Part shown: piece by piece, positions 43,996-44,338 of the stretch
Layout: each line of letters opens with the position of its first letter
Numbering within the stretch: position 1 is the first letter of the stretch
Program-made: the position numbers and the translations under genes
Assembly (NCBI GenBank): GCA_019351895.1
Contig: JABBOH010000034.1
Span: 1-44,338 of the forward strand
Direction: 5' to 3'
Length of the DNA: 44,338 nt
Origin: Pseudomonadota bacterium
GTDB taxonomy: Bacteria; Pseudomonadota; Alphaproteobacteria; Acetobacterales; Acetobacteraceae
Notes under the pieces: generated by a model
What the model saw: the letters and a program-made list of their open reading frames with translations, nothing else
Database searches by the model: none
What the model was told of the DNA's origin: nothing

Positions 43996-44338
43996 ATGAA
44001 TTGGGACGCCTTCATCACCTGCGCCGTGACCGGCGTCGGGGCCTCCACCGAGAAGAACCCCCATGTGCCGGTGACGCCGGAGCAGATCGCGGCTTCCGCC
44101 ATCGAAGCGGCCCGCGCCGGGGCGGCCATCGCGCATATCCACGTGCGCGACCCGGCGACCGGCCGCGGTTCCCGCGATGTCGCCCTCTACGCCGAGGTCG
44201 TGCGGCTGATCCGGGCGTCCGATACTGACGTCGTCATCAACCTCACGGCCGGCATGGGTGGCGATATCGTCTTCGGCGGGGTGGAGCGCCCGCTGCCGCT
44301 CGACATGCGCGGCACGGACATGGTGGGCGCGGAGGAGC
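43996..44338 (+). CDS. BKACE (DUF849) beta-keto acid cleavage enzyme, partial at the window edge
   Basis: The first 114 residues of a beta-keto acid cleavage enzyme, a zinc enzyme condensing a beta-keto acid with acetyl-CoA. It opens [13 protein letters not shown], has the [11 protein letters not shown] block, the zinc motif AHIHVRD and the following [12 protein letters not shown]; the gene runs off the window at 44338. AAGGAGA nine bases before the ATG fixes the start. Next to a GlxA-type regulator, the closest precedent is the dehydrocarnitine cleavage enzyme of carnitine catabolism; 3-keto-5-aminohexanoate cleavage is the other well-known activity. The downstream genes that would decide are outside the window. 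Confidence 0.9.
   Translation, partial: MNWDAFITCAVTGVGASTEKNPHVPVTPEQIAASAIEAARAGAAIAHIHVRDPATGRGSRDVALYAEVVRLIRASDTDVVINLTAGMGGDIVFGGVERPLPLDMRGTDMVGAEE

Overview
The window is GC-rich chromosomal DNA of an alphaproteobacterium, most likely a member of the Hyphomicrobiales (Rhizobiales). This is inferred from the gene families and codon use, not from any rRNA or marker gene. It reads as a versatile soil- or plant-associated heterotroph: three ABC importers sit beside sets of hydrolases and oxygenases. No rRNA, tRNA, CRISPR array, intact insertion sequence or phage gene was seen.

Region 1 (68-3497, minus): a PAP2-type membrane phosphatase, a SelO protein-AMPylating pseudokinase and a SAM methyltransferase. 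Region 2 (3567-12899, minus, almost all genes overlapping or nearly touching): ureidoglycolate lyase-like protein, ABC ATPase, NMT1/THI5-like binding protein, ATZ/TRZ-type amidohydrolase, two paralogous permeases, luciferase-like monooxygenase, CocE hydrolase, cupin and isochorismatase-like hydrolase. A creatininase-family gene is divergent at 13069. The set looks like uptake and ring opening of a nitrogen-rich, perhaps heterocyclic, compound. katG (13961-16156) follows, with a strong terminator and a perfect ATAG-N7-CTAT OxyR-like box upstream.

Region 3 (16419-19963) is an island of visibly lower GC with four genes for exported proteins of unknown function. Three form a tight plus-strand operon: a secreted Cys-containing protein, a protein with a membrane segment at each end, and a trypsin-fold protein with a recognisable His/Asp/Ser triad. 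The fourth, convergent, is a secreted protein with a helical-repeat-like N-terminal part. This is the best candidate for an undescribed system, and it shares its upstream region with katG.

Region 4 (20113-28282) is a second catabolic block: LysR regulator, Rieske oxygenase and cytosine-deaminase-like amidohydrolase, facing a minus-strand operon of ABC importer, FAD oxidase and flavodoxin-fold reductase. A frameshifted, internally deleted acyltransferase follows (28442-29260). Region 5 (29563-36600, plus) is a Dpp/Opp-type importer with a Tat-exported binding protein and a fused double ATPase, ending in a second CocE-type hydrolase.

Region 6 (36636-44338) is mixed: a small unknown protein, a two-ABM-domain membrane protein behind two striking adjacent dyads, a patch of possible gene remnants, a zinc-less MDR reductase, a DUF535/VirK protein, a serine hydrolase that appears internally deleted, an acetylxylan-esterase-like hydrolase, and a GlxA/AraC-type regulator divergent from a BKACE (DUF849) gene cut by the window edge. 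The last pair resembles the arrangement known from carnitine catabolism, and its promoter region holds two 17-bp direct repeats offset by exactly 21 bp, as expected for an AraC-family activator.
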